64,000 nt of DNA from Geodermatophilaceae bacterium URHB0062 (GTDB lineage: Bacteria > Actinomycetota > Actinomycetes > Mycobacteriales > Geodermatophilaceae). Every line of letters begins with the position of its first letter. The stretch's first letter is position 1. Both the position numbers and the translations under genes were made by a program. The stretch is taken from positions 1 to 64,000 of the forward strand of contig JHVO01000009.1 in assembly GCA_000620185.1 (NCBI GenBank). Direction: 5' to 3'. The notes beneath the pieces were generated by a model. The model saw only the letters and a program-made list of their open reading frames with translations. It was not told where the DNA came from and made no database searches. Shown piece after piece: positions 1-8,056 of this stretch.

Positions 1-147
1 CTCCGTGGTCGGCGGCGCGGGCTCCGTGGTCGGCGCCGTCGCCTCCGTGGTCGGCGGCGCGGGCTCCGTGGTCGGCGCCGTCGCCTCCGTGGTCGTCCCC
101 GTCGCCTCCGTGGTCGTCCCCCTCGCCTCCGTGGTCGTCCCCGTCGC
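1..147. repeat. Seven tandem 21-bp repeats coding a Thr-rich stalk
   Basis: Seven consecutive 21-base units beginning CTCCGTGGTCG run from base 1, and the array may continue beyond the window. Read on the minus strand in the kinase frame each unit encodes a heptad of the type ATGTTTE, ARGTTTE, ATAPTTE or PAPPTTE. The units differ by a few bases, and the PAPPTTE and ATAPTTE units alternate, so pairs of units appear to have duplicated. The product is a Pro/Thr-rich extracellular tail that may be glycosylated or span the wall. Confidence 0.93.
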
Positions 148-2310
148 CGACGAGGACGACGAACCAGGGTTGTGGGTGCCCCCGACACGGGGCGACGTCC
201 CGGTGCTCGACCCCGCACCCGCCGGGTCGACCACGGAGAACTCCAAAGCCTTGTCCGCGACGTCAGGTGGGGCGGGTTGATCCTGCTTACCCGCGCTGCC
301 CCGCGGCCGGTCCAGGACCACGGTCGTGTCCTGCTTCACGACGACGACGACGAAGTGTTGGATGATCGCGGGTGCCGGTCGGATGACCACCACGGGTCGC
401 TGCTGTAGCCCGGGCCACTGCTGCCCGGTGTAGCGGACCCGTTCCCGGGCCGCGGGCTGGTTGAGCGGGTTGCCGCAGGCACACCGGACGCGGGGAGCGC
501 CGCGCTCGTCGACCAGCACCGCGGTGCCCGCCTGCAGGACGGCTTGGTAGGCCTTCGCCTTCCCCTTCACGAATCCGTGGTTGGTGACAGCCGTGTCGGT
601 GCGGAGGACCACCGGAGTGAGGGACTTCAGGAACCGCCGGATCTGGCTGGTCTTGATGTGCTGGGCGCCGGCCCACGCCGCCGCCTTGTCCGAATGGGCC
701 TCGAGGAAGGTCGCCATGAGCTCGGTGTCACAGGCTTGGGCGCCCGTGCCGCCGTAGAGACCCACCGTGGCCCCGGAAACCGGCACCACCGAGTTGGAGG
801 CGACCGTCTGTCCGCCACCTGCGGTGGGGCTCCCGGGCGGGCTGCTGCCGTCCGACGCAGCCGTCCGCGACGGCTCCGCCGATCCCGATGTCACGCCACC
901 GGGCGTCGGCGGATCGGTGAAAGGGTAATTGCCGGAGGACTGGGCGGGTTCGGCCACCACGGACGTGGCCTCGCCGACTTCGAGCAGTTTCCTCACCCCC
1001 ACCGCGCCCGCGCCCATCACCAGGACGAGCGTGGCGACGATGACGAGCCGCGCGACCAGGCGACGTCGCTCAGAACCGGTCGGCCGAGGAGTCCTGGTCG
1101 TCACCGAAGGCCTCGGACCGGCGACGGCACCGACAGGCGAGTGGGCGGCCACAACCGCGGGCGCCGAGGAACGCGAGCCCTGCTCGTCCTGATCCCGGGC
1201 GTCGTCGTCCTGGTCGGACGGGGCGTCCTCCTCGAGGTCAGGCTCGTCGTCCGCGGGCGCCTCTTCGGACGACGCGTGGACCTGCGCGGCAAGTGGCACG
1301 ACCGGGCCGGACTCGTGGTGGCGGCCGCCGGGCACGGCCCCGATCCCCGTCTCGAGTTCCGGCCGGGAGCCGTCCGACTCGAGGCCGGCGGTTCGGATGA
1401 CCGCTCCGCCGGCGGCGGCATGCCGGCCGCTCTCCGGGGACTCCGGCGCCGGCATGGCGAGGGCCTGCGCGAGCTCATCCACGAGTTCCTGGCAGGACCG
1501 GTACCGATCCGCGGGGTCCTTGGCCATGGCCCGCGTCACCACCGCGTTGACCGCGCCGGGGAGCTCCGGGCGGATCGCCGTGACCGGGGGTGGCAGCTCG
1601 ACCAGATGTGCCCACAGCAGCGCGGCGTCGTCGTCGCGACGGTAGGGCAGCTGCCCGGTCAGGCACTCGTACAACACGCAGCCCAGCGCGTAGACGTCCG
1701 TGGCCGGCCCCGCCTGCTTGCCCTGGATCTGCTCCGGGGAGACGTAGTCGACGGTGCCGAGGAAGTGCCCGGTGCCGGTCAGCCCCGCCGACATCTCGGC
1801 GGAGCGCTTGGTGAGACCGAAATCCGTGAGGTACACGTGACCGCCGGAAGCGTAACGACCGCTCTCCAAGGCGGCGGCGACGAGGACGTTGGCCGGCTTG
1901 ACGTCCCGGTGCACCAACCCGGCACGGTGGGCGGCGTCCAGCGCATCCGCGATCTGGCCGAGCAGCCGCAGCGTCCGGTCATCGGGCAGCGGGCCGCCCT
2001 CGGCCAGCAGACCCTTCAGGTCGCTGCCGACGACGTACCGCATCGCGATGAACAGCTGCCCGTCGGCCTCGCCGGCCTCGTAGATCGGCACGATGTTCGG
2101 GTGGTCCAGCGACGCGGCCAGCCGTGACTCCCGGATGAAGCGCTGCCGGAACTCCTCGTTGTCGGCCAGCTGCGGCGAGAGCAACTTCAGCGCGACCTTG
2201 CGGCCCAGCCGGAGGTCCTCCGCCCGGTAGACCACGGCCATGCCGCCGCGGCCGATGAGGGATTCGATCCGGTACCCGGCGATCTCGCCGCCTGGTTGCT
2301 GGGTTGTCAC
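1..2310 (-). CDS. Membrane Ser/Thr protein kinase, C-terminus beyond window
   Basis: Starts at GTG 2310 behind GGAGG nine bases upstream; the frame stays open to base 1, so at least 770 residues and truncated by the window. Residues 13-280 are a eukaryotic-type kinase: glycine loop GRGGMAVVY at 20-28, catalytic Lys42, HRDVKPANV with Asp136, DFG at 163-165, then GTVDYVSPEQ in the activation segment. A Pro/Asp/Glu-rich linker follows, one membrane helix lies near 416-440, and an extracellular domain ends in a VRCACGNPL motif of the type found on actinobacterial kinases (DUF6777-like, from memory). The outer end is a Thr-rich repeat stalk. It should phosphorylate cytoplasmic targets in response to an envelope signal. 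Kinase call is sure; ligand and substrates are unknown. Confidence 0.93.
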   Translation of the reverse strand, partial: MTTQQPGGEIAGYRIESLIGRGGMAVVYRAEDLRLGRKVALKLLSPQLADNEEFRQRFIRESRLAASLDHPNIVPIYEAGEADGQLFIAMRYVVGSDLKGLLAEGGPLPDDRTLRLLGQIADALDAAHRAGLVHRDVKPANVLVAAALESGRYASGGHVYLTDFGLTKRSAEMSAGLTGTGHFLGTVDYVSPEQIQGKQAGPATDVYALGCVLYECLTGQLPYRRDDDAALLWAHLVELPPPVTAIRPELPGAVNAVVTRAMAKDPADRYRSCQELVDELAQALAMPAPESPESGRHAAAGGAVIRTAGLESDGSRPELETGIGAVPGGRHHESGPVVPLAAQVHASSEEAPADDEPDLEEDAPSDQDDDARDQDEQGSRSSAPAVVAAHSPVGAVAGPRPSVTTRTPRPTGSERRRLVARLVIVATLVLVMGAGAVGVRKLLEVGEATSVVAEPAQSSGNYPFTDPPTPGGVTSGSAEPSRTAASDGSSPPGSPTAGGGQTVASNSVVPVSGATVGLYGGTGAQACDTELMATFLEAHSDKAAAWAGAQHIKTSQIRRFLKSLTPVVLRTDTAVTNHGFVKGKAKAYQAVLQAGTAVLVDERGAPRVRCACGNPLNQPAARERVRYTGQQWPGLQQRPVVVIRPAPAIIQHFVVVVVKQDTTVVLDRPRGSAGKQDQPAPPDVADKALEFSVVDPAGAGSSTGTSPRVGGTHNPGSSSSSATGTTTEARGTTTEATGTTTEATAPTTEPAPPTTEATAPTTEPAPPTTE

Positions 2311-2521
2311 GGTCGACCGCCTCCGCTCGCCGTGTGGCTGCGCCGCGCCGACGGCAGTCCCGCCGGTGGGGAACCGGGCGCGCCCCGCCCGAGGGACAGC
2401 ACGCGGGTCGGTCCTCCGGGCCGGCTAGGACAAGACGTCGCGGCAACAACGCATCCTCACGGCGCTGTCGACTGGGATCCGCCGGTCTGCGGGCGGCCAG
2501 TCTTCCCCCCTCCTCGCGACG
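2311..2521. other. Intergenic stretch with no intact gene
   Basis: Holds the kinase ribosome site (GGAGG near 2320) and presumably its promoter on the minus strand. Nothing else is recognisable here. It leads into the hydrolase remnant, so it may include unrecognisable decay of that gene. Confidence 0.5.
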
Positions 2522-2703
2522 GTGTCCAGGGAAATCGACGTCCCCGGCGCCGAGCGGGCCCGGGCCCGGCCCCGCGGGCGCTCGCTTTACCGGCTGCGGG
2601 AGGCCACGGCCGACGTCCTGGCGATGCTCGACGCCGCCGGGCCTGGACAGCTCCCCCGTCGTGGGACACGACTGGGGCGGAATCGTGGCCTGGGCACGAC
2701 TAC
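2522..2703 (+). pseudogene. Alpha/beta-hydrolase (epoxide-hydrolase-like) remnant
   Basis: One plus-strand frame reads SLYRLREATADVLAMLDAAG and the next frame continues VVGHDWGGIVAWAR. Together these are the helix before the nucleophile elbow and the elbow itself (GHDWGG) of epoxide hydrolase or haloalkane-dehalogenase-like enzymes. One extra base in the GGG run near 2640 separates the frames. The sequence stops at the 3' end of the Rrf2 gene, so the C-terminal half with the catalytic His is missing, and no convincing N-terminal core is visible. It is a dead fragment about a fifth of the usual 290 residues. Confidence 0.75.
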
Positions 2704-3158
2704 GGGTTGGCCCAGGCCTGCGGGTCGGCGGCCAGCTGCGTGATCGGTCCGGGTAGCCGGCCCGCAGCGAGGTCGGCCAGCGTCACGCCTTCCAGCACGG
2801 AACGCACGTTCGCCCGCAGCCCGATCCACAGCGGCAGCAGCGGCTCGGCGGCGCCGACGTACGCGAGGTCGGGCGGTCGCTCGCCGCGCACCGAGACCAG
2901 CGGTCCGTCGACCGCCCGGATGACGTCGGCCACCGTCACCTCGTCGGCGGGACGGCGCAGGCGGTAGCCGCCCCGCGCTCCGCGGGAGCTGGCGACGACG
3001 CCCTCGCGCCGCAGGTCGGTGAGGATCGCCTCGAGGAACTTGTGCGGGATCTCCTGGGAGCGGGCGATCGACTCCGCCGCGAGGTCGGTCCCCGGCTCGG
3101 CCGAGGCGAGGGTGATCGCCGCTCGGACGGCGTAGTCCGCCTTCGCCGAGATGCGCAT
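2700..3158 (-). CDS. Rrf2-family transcriptional regulator (CymR-like)
   Basis: The 152-residue protein starts at ATG 3158 with MRISAKADYAVRAAITLA, the usual Rrf2 N-terminus; a longer upstream frame to 3215 lacks family sequence. Residues 1-80 form the winged helix, with GARGGYRLRRP as the wing. There is no cysteine anywhere, so it cannot ligate an Fe-S cluster as IscR or NsrR do. That is a feature of CymR, which controls cysteine metabolism. It is divergent from the sulfur-type ABC operon, and an inverted repeat lies over that operon's -35 box, so it most likely represses the operon and perhaps itself. Effector not deducible from sequence. Confidence 0.88.
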   Translation of the reverse strand: MRISAKADYAVRAAITLASAEPGTDLAAESIARSQEIPHKFLEAILTDLRREGVVASSRGARGGYRLRRPADEVTVADVIRAVDGPLVSVRGERPPDLAYVGAAEPLLPLWIGLRANVRSVLEGVTLADLAAGRLPGPITQLAADPQAWANP

Positions 3159-3214
3159 GGCCCCATTGTGCTGGCCATTCGCGTCGGCGTACCCCACCTG
3201 TGTGCGCCAGGTCA

Positions 3215-3250
3215 TAGGGAGCGCTAATCCCTACCAATTGACAAGGGATT
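3215..3250. promoter_or_regulatory. Inverted-repeat operator over the operon's -35 box
   Basis: AATCCCT (3226-3232) and AGGGATT (3244-3250) are perfect inverted repeats around an 11-base centre. A second pair, TAGGGA (3215-3220) and TCCCTA (3228-3233), overlaps it. A perfect TTGACA (3238-3243) sits inside the first repeat and, with a weak -10 near 3261-3266, would start transcription about 3273. The site lies between the divergent Rrf2 gene and the ABC operon, so Rrf2 binding here would block polymerase. The assignment is inference. Confidence 0.6.
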
Positions 3251-3273
3251 CAATCGTCGGCAGAGTCGTCGCC

Positions 3274-3351
3274 ATGCCGCGCACGCTCATGCTGACCACC
3301 CGCCCGGTGGTCGACCTGCTGCGCGTCACCAGCGCCGCCTGTTGCCGCTGA
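3274..3351 (+). CDS. Cysteine-ending leader peptide (attenuator uORF)
   Basis: A 25-residue frame, MPRTLMLTTRPVVDLLRVTS followed by AACCR, then TGA. It matches the small leader peptides upstream of actinobacterial sulfonate/sulfate ABC and cysteine genes, with an RxxxDLxRVxSAxC-like core. The CC pair just before the stop would stall ribosomes when Cys-tRNA is scarce. No ribosome site precedes it, and the predicted start of transcription (about 3273) falls almost on its ATG, so it may be translated leaderless. It probably couples cysteine supply to expression of the operon that starts 140 bases downstream. The intervening GC-rich stretch (3352-3491) holds no further gene. Confidence 0.72.
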   Translation: MPRTLMLTTRPVVDLLRVTSAACCR

Positions 3352-3491
3352 CCTCCGGGCCCTCCGCGCCCTGACGCCGGCCCCCGTCCGCCGGCCCGTT
3401 CCCCGCACGTCCCCCGGTTGCGCACCGCGCTGCCGTCCTTCCGCGTACCCGCGGTCCCGCCATGCCCTCCTCTCCCGTCTGGAGCTCTGCC

Positions 3492-4472
3492 ATGCCCTCG
3501 TCCCGGCGCGCCCCCCTGCGGCGCCTCGTACTGCTCGTCTCCGCCTCGGCGGTCCTCGCCGCCTGCGGCGACGCCGCGGCGTCCTCGGACGCCGCGGCGG
3601 ACGGGTTCACCCTGCGGGTGGGCCTCACATCGGTGAACGGCACCGTCCAGGGCAACCTCGGCTGGGGGGACGAGAAGGGCCTGCTGCTCGATGCGCTGCG
3701 ACCCGCCGGCGTCGAGAAGATCGACTTCGCGCTGTTCCAGTCGGGCAAGGACGTCACCGCCGCGCTGCTCAGCGGCGCGGTCGACGTCGCGGTGACCGGC
3801 GACAACCCGGCCCTGACCGCCCGCAGCAACGGGGCGGAGACCCGGCTCCTCGCGCTCAGCACGATCAGCGGCGACACGTGGCTGATCGGCCGCCCGGACG
3901 GCCCCACGCGTACCGAGGACCTGGTCGGCAAGGTCGTCGCGGCGCCCGAGGGCACCATCCGGGACCGGGTGGCCAAGGGCCTGCTCCAAGAGGCCGGGGC
4001 GGACGACGAGATCAAGGTCAGCAACGTCGCGACGCCCGAGGCCCTCGCCGGCCTGGCCAGCGGCTCCGTCGACGCCACGACCGTGGGCGGCACGACGGCC
4101 ATCGAGCTGGAGCGCCAGGGCTACGTCGTCATCGACAAGGCTTCCGACCACGGGCTGGAGAGCACCGAACCGAACACGGCTCTGCAGTCGTTCCTCGACG
4201 AGCACCCGGGCTTCGTCGAGGCGTGGACCGCGGCCGTCGTCTCGGTGAACGAGCACATCCGCGACAACGGCGCGGACTACTGGGCCTACTCGGCCAAGAA
4301 GGACGAGGTCGACGCGGACATCGCGGAGGCAGCCGAGCCGCTCGAGCACTTCCCCACCGAGCCCCTGCCGGCCGAGGGCCTGAAGCAGCTCTCCGGCACC
4401 TACGAGTACCTGCTCGACACCGACTCGCTCGAGGGTCCGTTCGACATCGAGAAGTGGGTGATCGAGCCGTGA
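3492..4472 (+). CDS. Lipoprotein substrate-binding protein, SsuA/TauA-like ABC
   Basis: A 326-residue periplasmic-type binding protein. ATG 3492 is chosen because GGAG lies eight bases upstream; ATG 3462 has none. Residues 1-25 are a lipoprotein signal, with RR at 10-11, a hydrophobic stretch and lipobox LAAC ending at Cys25. The mature part resembles the NMT1/SsuA fold: VGLTSVNGTVQ near the start, DVAVTGDNPAL in the ligand lobe and EAWTAAVVSVNEHI near the C-terminus. It is the first full gene of a six-gene run whose stops and starts overlap by four bases. A sulfur-containing ligand (sulfonate or similar) is inferred from the Rrf2 gene and leader peptide, not from the binding site. Confidence 0.88.
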   Translation: MPSSRRAPLRRLVLLVSASAVLAACGDAAASSDAAADGFTLRVGLTSVNGTVQGNLGWGDEKGLLLDALRPAGVEKIDFALFQSGKDVTAALLSGAVDVAVTGDNPALTARSNGAETRLLALSTISGDTWLIGRPDGPTRTEDLVGKVVAAPEGTIRDRVAKGLLQEAGADDEIKVSNVATPEALAGLASGSVDATTVGGTTAIELERQGYVVIDKASDHGLESTEPNTALQSFLDEHPGFVEAWTAAVVSVNEHIRDNGADYWAYSAKKDEVDADIAEAAEPLEHFPTEPLPAEGLKQLSGTYEYLLDTDSLEGPFDIEKWVIEP

Positions 4473-5350
4473 CCACACTCGTTCCCGCCGTCCCGGCGCT
4501 CTCCGCGAGCCCGCCGGCCGCCCCCGCCGCGGCCCCGCTCCCCCTGGTCGACGTGACCGCGACCTCCCACCGGGCCGCACGGCGGCGCGAACTCCCCCGC
4601 GGCCTCCGGCGGCTGACCGGTCCGCTCGTGCTCCTCGCTGCCTGGGCCGTCGCCTCGACCACCGGGTGGCTCGACCCGCAGCTGATGCCCCCGCCGCAGG
4701 AGGTCCTGCAGGCCGCGGGCCGGCTCGTCACCGAGGGCTCCGCGCTCACGCACCTGTGGGCCTCGCTGCAGCGGGTGCTCGCCGGGGTGGTCCTCGGCGT
4801 GGTCGCCGGGGGGCTGCTCGCCGTCCTCGCGGGGCTCACCCGGCTCGGCGAGGACCTGCTGGACTCGACGATGCAGATCTTCAAGGCCGTACCGAACTTC
4901 GCGCTCACCCCCCTGCTGGTGATGTGGATGGGCATCGGCGAGGGCCCCAAGGTCCTGCTCATCACCCTCGGCGTCGCGATCGCGATCTACGTCAACACCT
5001 ACGGCGCCATCCGCGGCGTGGACGCGCAACTGGTCGAGGTCGCCCGGACGCTCGACCTCGGCCGCATCGCCCTCGTGCGGCACGTCGTCCTGCCGGGCGC
5101 GCTGCCCGGGTTCCTCGTCGGGCTGCGGCTGGCGTTGAGCAGTGCCTGGCTCAGCCTCATCTTCGCCGAGACCATCAACACCACCGAGGGTCTCGGTTAC
5201 CTGATGACCCGGGCCCAGACGATGCTGCAGTTCGACGTCTCGGTGCTGCTGCTGCTCGTGTACGCCGCAGTCGGCCTGCTCTCCTACGCGTTCGTGCGGC
5301 TCCTCGAGAGGAGGCTGCTGCAGTGGCGCCGCGGCTTCACGGGCGCATGA
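4469..5350 (+). CDS. ABC permease, SsuC/TauC-like
   Basis: GTG 4469 overlaps the binding-protein stop as GTGA, giving 293 residues. After a roughly 50-residue Pro/Ala-rich N-terminus come six predicted membrane segments of the BPD_transp_1 type. The cytoplasmic EAA loop is at EVARTLDLGRIALVRHVVLP (about 190-210), which docks with the ATPase. Wording around FKAVPNFALTPLLVMWMGIG is characteristic of sulfonate, taurine and nitrate permeases. It should form a homodimer with two copies of the following ATPase. Confidence 0.92.
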   Translation: MTTLVPAVPALSASPPAAPAAAPLPLVDVTATSHRAARRRELPRGLRRLTGPLVLLAAWAVASTTGWLDPQLMPPPQEVLQAAGRLVTEGSALTHLWASLQRVLAGVVLGVVAGGLLAVLAGLTRLGEDLLDSTMQIFKAVPNFALTPLLVMWMGIGEGPKVLLITLGVAIAIYVNTYGAIRGVDAQLVEVARTLDLGRIALVRHVVLPGALPGFLVGLRLALSSAWLSLIFAETINTTEGLGYLMTRAQTMLQFDVSVLLLLVYAAVGLLSYAFVRLLERRLLQWRRGFTGA

Positions 5351-6087
5351 CCGAGGCGTCGCAGACGGCCCTCGCCGTCCACGTGACCGGGGCCCGCCGG
5401 GTGTTCGGCGACCGCGTCGTCCTCGACGGCCTGGACCTCACAGTCGCCCCTGGAGAGTTCGTCGCCCTGCTCGGCCACAGCGGCTCGGGCAAGAGCACCC
5501 TGCTGCGGGCGCTGGCCGGTCTGGACGGCGAGGTGGAGGGCCGGGTACTGGTCGCGCCCGCGCGCAGCGTCGTCTTCCAGAACCCCCGGCTGCTGCCGTG
5601 GCGGCGGGTGCTCGCCAACGTGGTACTGGGGCTGTCCGGCGACCGCGCACGCACCCACGGTCTTCGGGCCCTGGAGGAGGTCGGGCTGGCCGACCACGTC
5701 CGGGCCTGGCCGGCCACGCTGTCGGGAGGCGAGGCCCAGCGGGTCGCTCTGGCCCGGGCCCTGGTGCGGGAGCCGGACCTCCTCCTGCTCGACGAGCCGT
5801 TCGGCGCGCTCGACGCCCTGACCCGGCTGAAGATGTACGCCCTGCTCGACGCGCTGTGGCGGCGGCACCGTCCGGCCGTCGTGCACGTCACGCACGACGT
5901 CGACGAGGCGCTGCTCCTCGCCGACCGGGTCGTCGTCCTGGCGGGTGGGCGACTGGTCCTCGACGAGGTGGTGGACCTCGCCCGGCCCCGCTCGCGCACG
6001 AACGTCTCCGCGACGCCGCTCCGGGCGGTCCTGCTCGCCGCGCTCGGCGTCGACGAGCGGGTCGGCGACGTGGGGAGCGCCCGGTGA
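5347..6087 (+). CDS. ABC ATPase, SsuB/TauB-like
   Basis: ATG 5347 overlaps the permease stop as ATGA; 246 residues. Walker A GHSGSGKST is at 43-51, the Q-loop is VFQNPRLLPW, the signature is LSGGEAQRVALARAL, Walker B is LLLLDEPFGALD and the H-loop is HVTHDVDEA. The Q-loop wording RLLPWRRVLANV is typical of the nitrate/sulfonate/taurine group. It energises the importer formed with the two preceding genes. Confidence 0.94.
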   Translation: MTEASQTALAVHVTGARRVFGDRVVLDGLDLTVAPGEFVALLGHSGSGKSTLLRALAGLDGEVEGRVLVAPARSVVFQNPRLLPWRRVLANVVLGLSGDRARTHGLRALEEVGLADHVRAWPATLSGGEAQRVALARALVREPDLLLLDEPFGALDALTRLKMYALLDALWRRHRPAVVHVTHDVDEALLLADRVVVLAGGRLVLDEVVDLARPRSRTNVSATPLRAVLLAALGVDERVGDVGSAR

Positions 6088-7676
6088 GCGGGCACGACCG
6101 GGCGACCGACGTCCTGACGGCGGACGTGCTCGTCCTCGGGGGCGGACCGGCCGGTGCCTGGGCCGCGGTGAGCGCCGCGACGGCCGGCGCCCGGATCGTG
6201 CTCGCCGACAAGGGCTGGCTCGGCACGAGCGGCGCCGCCGCGGCCGGGGGCAACAACCTCTGGTCCGTGCCCCCGGGACCGGAGCGCGAGCGCTCGGTGC
6301 AGCAGCGGTACGAGGCCGGCGGCCGTCTCGCCGAGCCCGCCTGGATGCGGCGCGTCGTCGCCGAGACCTACGACCGCCTCGAGGACCTCGCGCGGTTCGG
6401 CTACCCGTTCCCCCGCGACGAGGAGAGTCGGGAGCGGCGCACCAGCCTGCAGGGGCCCGAGTACATGCGGCGGATGCGGCGCCAGGTGCAGCGCGCCGGG
6501 GTCACCGTGCTCGACCACTCCCCCGCCCTGGAACTGCTGACCGACGACGACGGCGCCGTGCGCGGCGCGGCAGGGCTGCAGCGGCAGAACAACATGCGGC
6601 CCTGGCAGGTGGTCGCCGCTGCGGTCGTCGTCGCCACCGGCGGCTGCGCCTTCCTCTCCGGCGCGTACGGGCTCGACGTCTGCACCGGCGACGGCCAGCT
6701 CATGGCCGCCGAACTCGGGGCGGACCTCTCGGGCATGGAGTTCTCCGCGGTGTATGCGCTGTCCGCGGCCGCGGGCAACCACACGAAGGGGCTCATGTTG
6801 CAGTTCGCCACGTACTACGACGGGGCCGGCGAGGCGCTGGACGTCGGTGGTCCGCGGCATGCACGGGCGGTCGTCGCCCGGCTGATCGCGGAGGGCCGGC
6901 AGGTCTTCGCCCGCCTCGACCGGATGCCCGCCGAGCTGCGGGAGGCGGCCCGGACGGCGCAGCCCAACTACTTCCTGCCGCTGGACAAAGCGGGCATCGA
7001 CCCGTTCACCCAGCGGTATCCCCTCCGCCTGGTCATGGAGGGAACGGTCCGCGGCACCGGCGGCCTGCGACTGGTGTCGGACGAGTGCGAGACGACGGTG
7101 CCGGGCCTCTTCGCCGCCGGTGACGCCGCCACCCGCGAGTACGTGACCGGCGCCATCAGCGGCGGAGGCAGCCACAACGGCGCGTGGGCCATCTCCTCCG
7201 GCACGTGGGCCGGGACCGGCGCCGCGCGCCACGCCCTCGCCGGACGACGTCGGGGCAGGATCCGCCCGGCCGGCACGGTCGGCCTGCGCCCGGTCGGTGC
7301 CGCGACCGCAGTGGTCCCCGCCGACGTCGTCCGCCGGGTGCAGGAGCAGCTCCTGCCGCCGGAGCGCACGCTGCTGCGCAGCGGCCCTGCGCTGGCCGCG
7401 TCCGCCGCCGCACTGGACGGGGTGTGGGACCGCGCCCGCGGCGGGCTGACCGGAATCGGGCGCGACCTGCTGCGGGCCCGCGAGGCCGCCGCGGTGCTGG
7501 CCAACGCGCGGTGGGTGCAGGCCGCGGCGCTGGCACGGACCGAGAGCCGCGGCCTGCACCGGCGGACCGATCACCCCGACCGGGACGTGGCCCTGCAGCA
7601 CCGGCTGCTGGTCGGCGGCCTCGACGACGTCGGCGTGCGCCCGGAGCCCGCGGTCTCTCTCGGAGCGGTCTCGTGA
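6084..7676 (+). CDS. FAD flavoprotein, AprA/fumarate-reductase-like
   Basis: GTG 6084 overlaps the ATPase stop; 530 residues. The FAD-binding Rossmann motif GGGPAG is at 19-24 with an acidic residue after strand two (LADK). GTSGAAAAGGNN near 50-60 and GLFAAGDAATREYVTGAIS near the C-terminal third are flavin-contacting segments of the succinate dehydrogenase/fumarate reductase/APS reductase flavoprotein family. It is shorter than AprA (about 610-660). Coupling by overlap to a two-cluster ferredoxin mirrors the AprA-AprB pair. I infer an oxidoreductase acting on the imported sulfur compound or on an oxidised sulfur species derived from it; the true substrate is unknown. Confidence 0.82.
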   Translation: MSGHDRATDVLTADVLVLGGGPAGAWAAVSAATAGARIVLADKGWLGTSGAAAAGGNNLWSVPPGPERERSVQQRYEAGGRLAEPAWMRRVVAETYDRLEDLARFGYPFPRDEESRERRTSLQGPEYMRRMRRQVQRAGVTVLDHSPALELLTDDDGAVRGAAGLQRQNNMRPWQVVAAAVVVATGGCAFLSGAYGLDVCTGDGQLMAAELGADLSGMEFSAVYALSAAAGNHTKGLMLQFATYYDGAGEALDVGGPRHARAVVARLIAEGRQVFARLDRMPAELREAARTAQPNYFLPLDKAGIDPFTQRYPLRLVMEGTVRGTGGLRLVSDECETTVPGLFAAGDAATREYVTGAISGGGSHNGAWAISSGTWAGTGAARHALAGRRRGRIRPAGTVGLRPVGAATAVVPADVVRRVQEQLLPPERTLLRSGPALAASAAALDGVWDRARGGLTGIGRDLLRAREAAAVLANARWVQAAALARTESRGLHRRTDHPDRDVALQHRLLVGGLDDVGVRPEPAVSLGAVS

Positions 7677-8056
7677 TCGAGGTCGTCCGCGCGGCCGCCT
7701 GCGTCACCTGCGACCTGTGCATCAAGGTGTGCCCGCGCGACGTGTTCGAGCGCGGGGAGGACGGCGTTCCGGTCGTGGCCCGGCAGGGCGACTGCCAGAC
7801 CTGCTTCATGTGCGAGGCGTACTGCCCGACCGATGCGCTCTACGTCTCCCCGCTGAGCGGTCCGGCGCCCGCCGGATCGGTGCACACCGACGAGGACGCC
7901 CTCCTCGCCGCGGATGCATTCGGCGAGTACCGGCGCCGGATCGGCTGGGGCGGCGGCCGCGTGCCCGGAAGCCGCCGCGACACCAACTACCTGTTCACCG
8001 CGCGGCTGCGCGCCGCGGCGGACACCCCACCCGAGAAGACGGAGAGCACCCCGTGA
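7673..8056 (+). CDS. Two [4Fe-4S] ferredoxin, AprB-like partner
   Basis: GTG 7673 overlaps the flavoprotein stop; 127 residues. Two complete CxxCxxCxxxCP sets are present: Cys10, 13, 16, 20 and Cys41, 44, 47, 51. These bind two 4Fe-4S clusters in the first 55 residues. The rest is a roughly 70-residue tail, with RRRIGWGGGRVPGSRRDTNY, that may wrap the flavoprotein as the AprB tail does. It is the likely electron relay to the flavoprotein encoded just upstream. Confidence 0.88.
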   Translation: MIEVVRAAACVTCDLCIKVCPRDVFERGEDGVPVVARQGDCQTCFMCEAYCPTDALYVSPLSGPAPAGSVHTDEDALLAADAFGEYRRRIGWGGGRVPGSRRDTNYLFTARLRAAADTPPEKTESTP

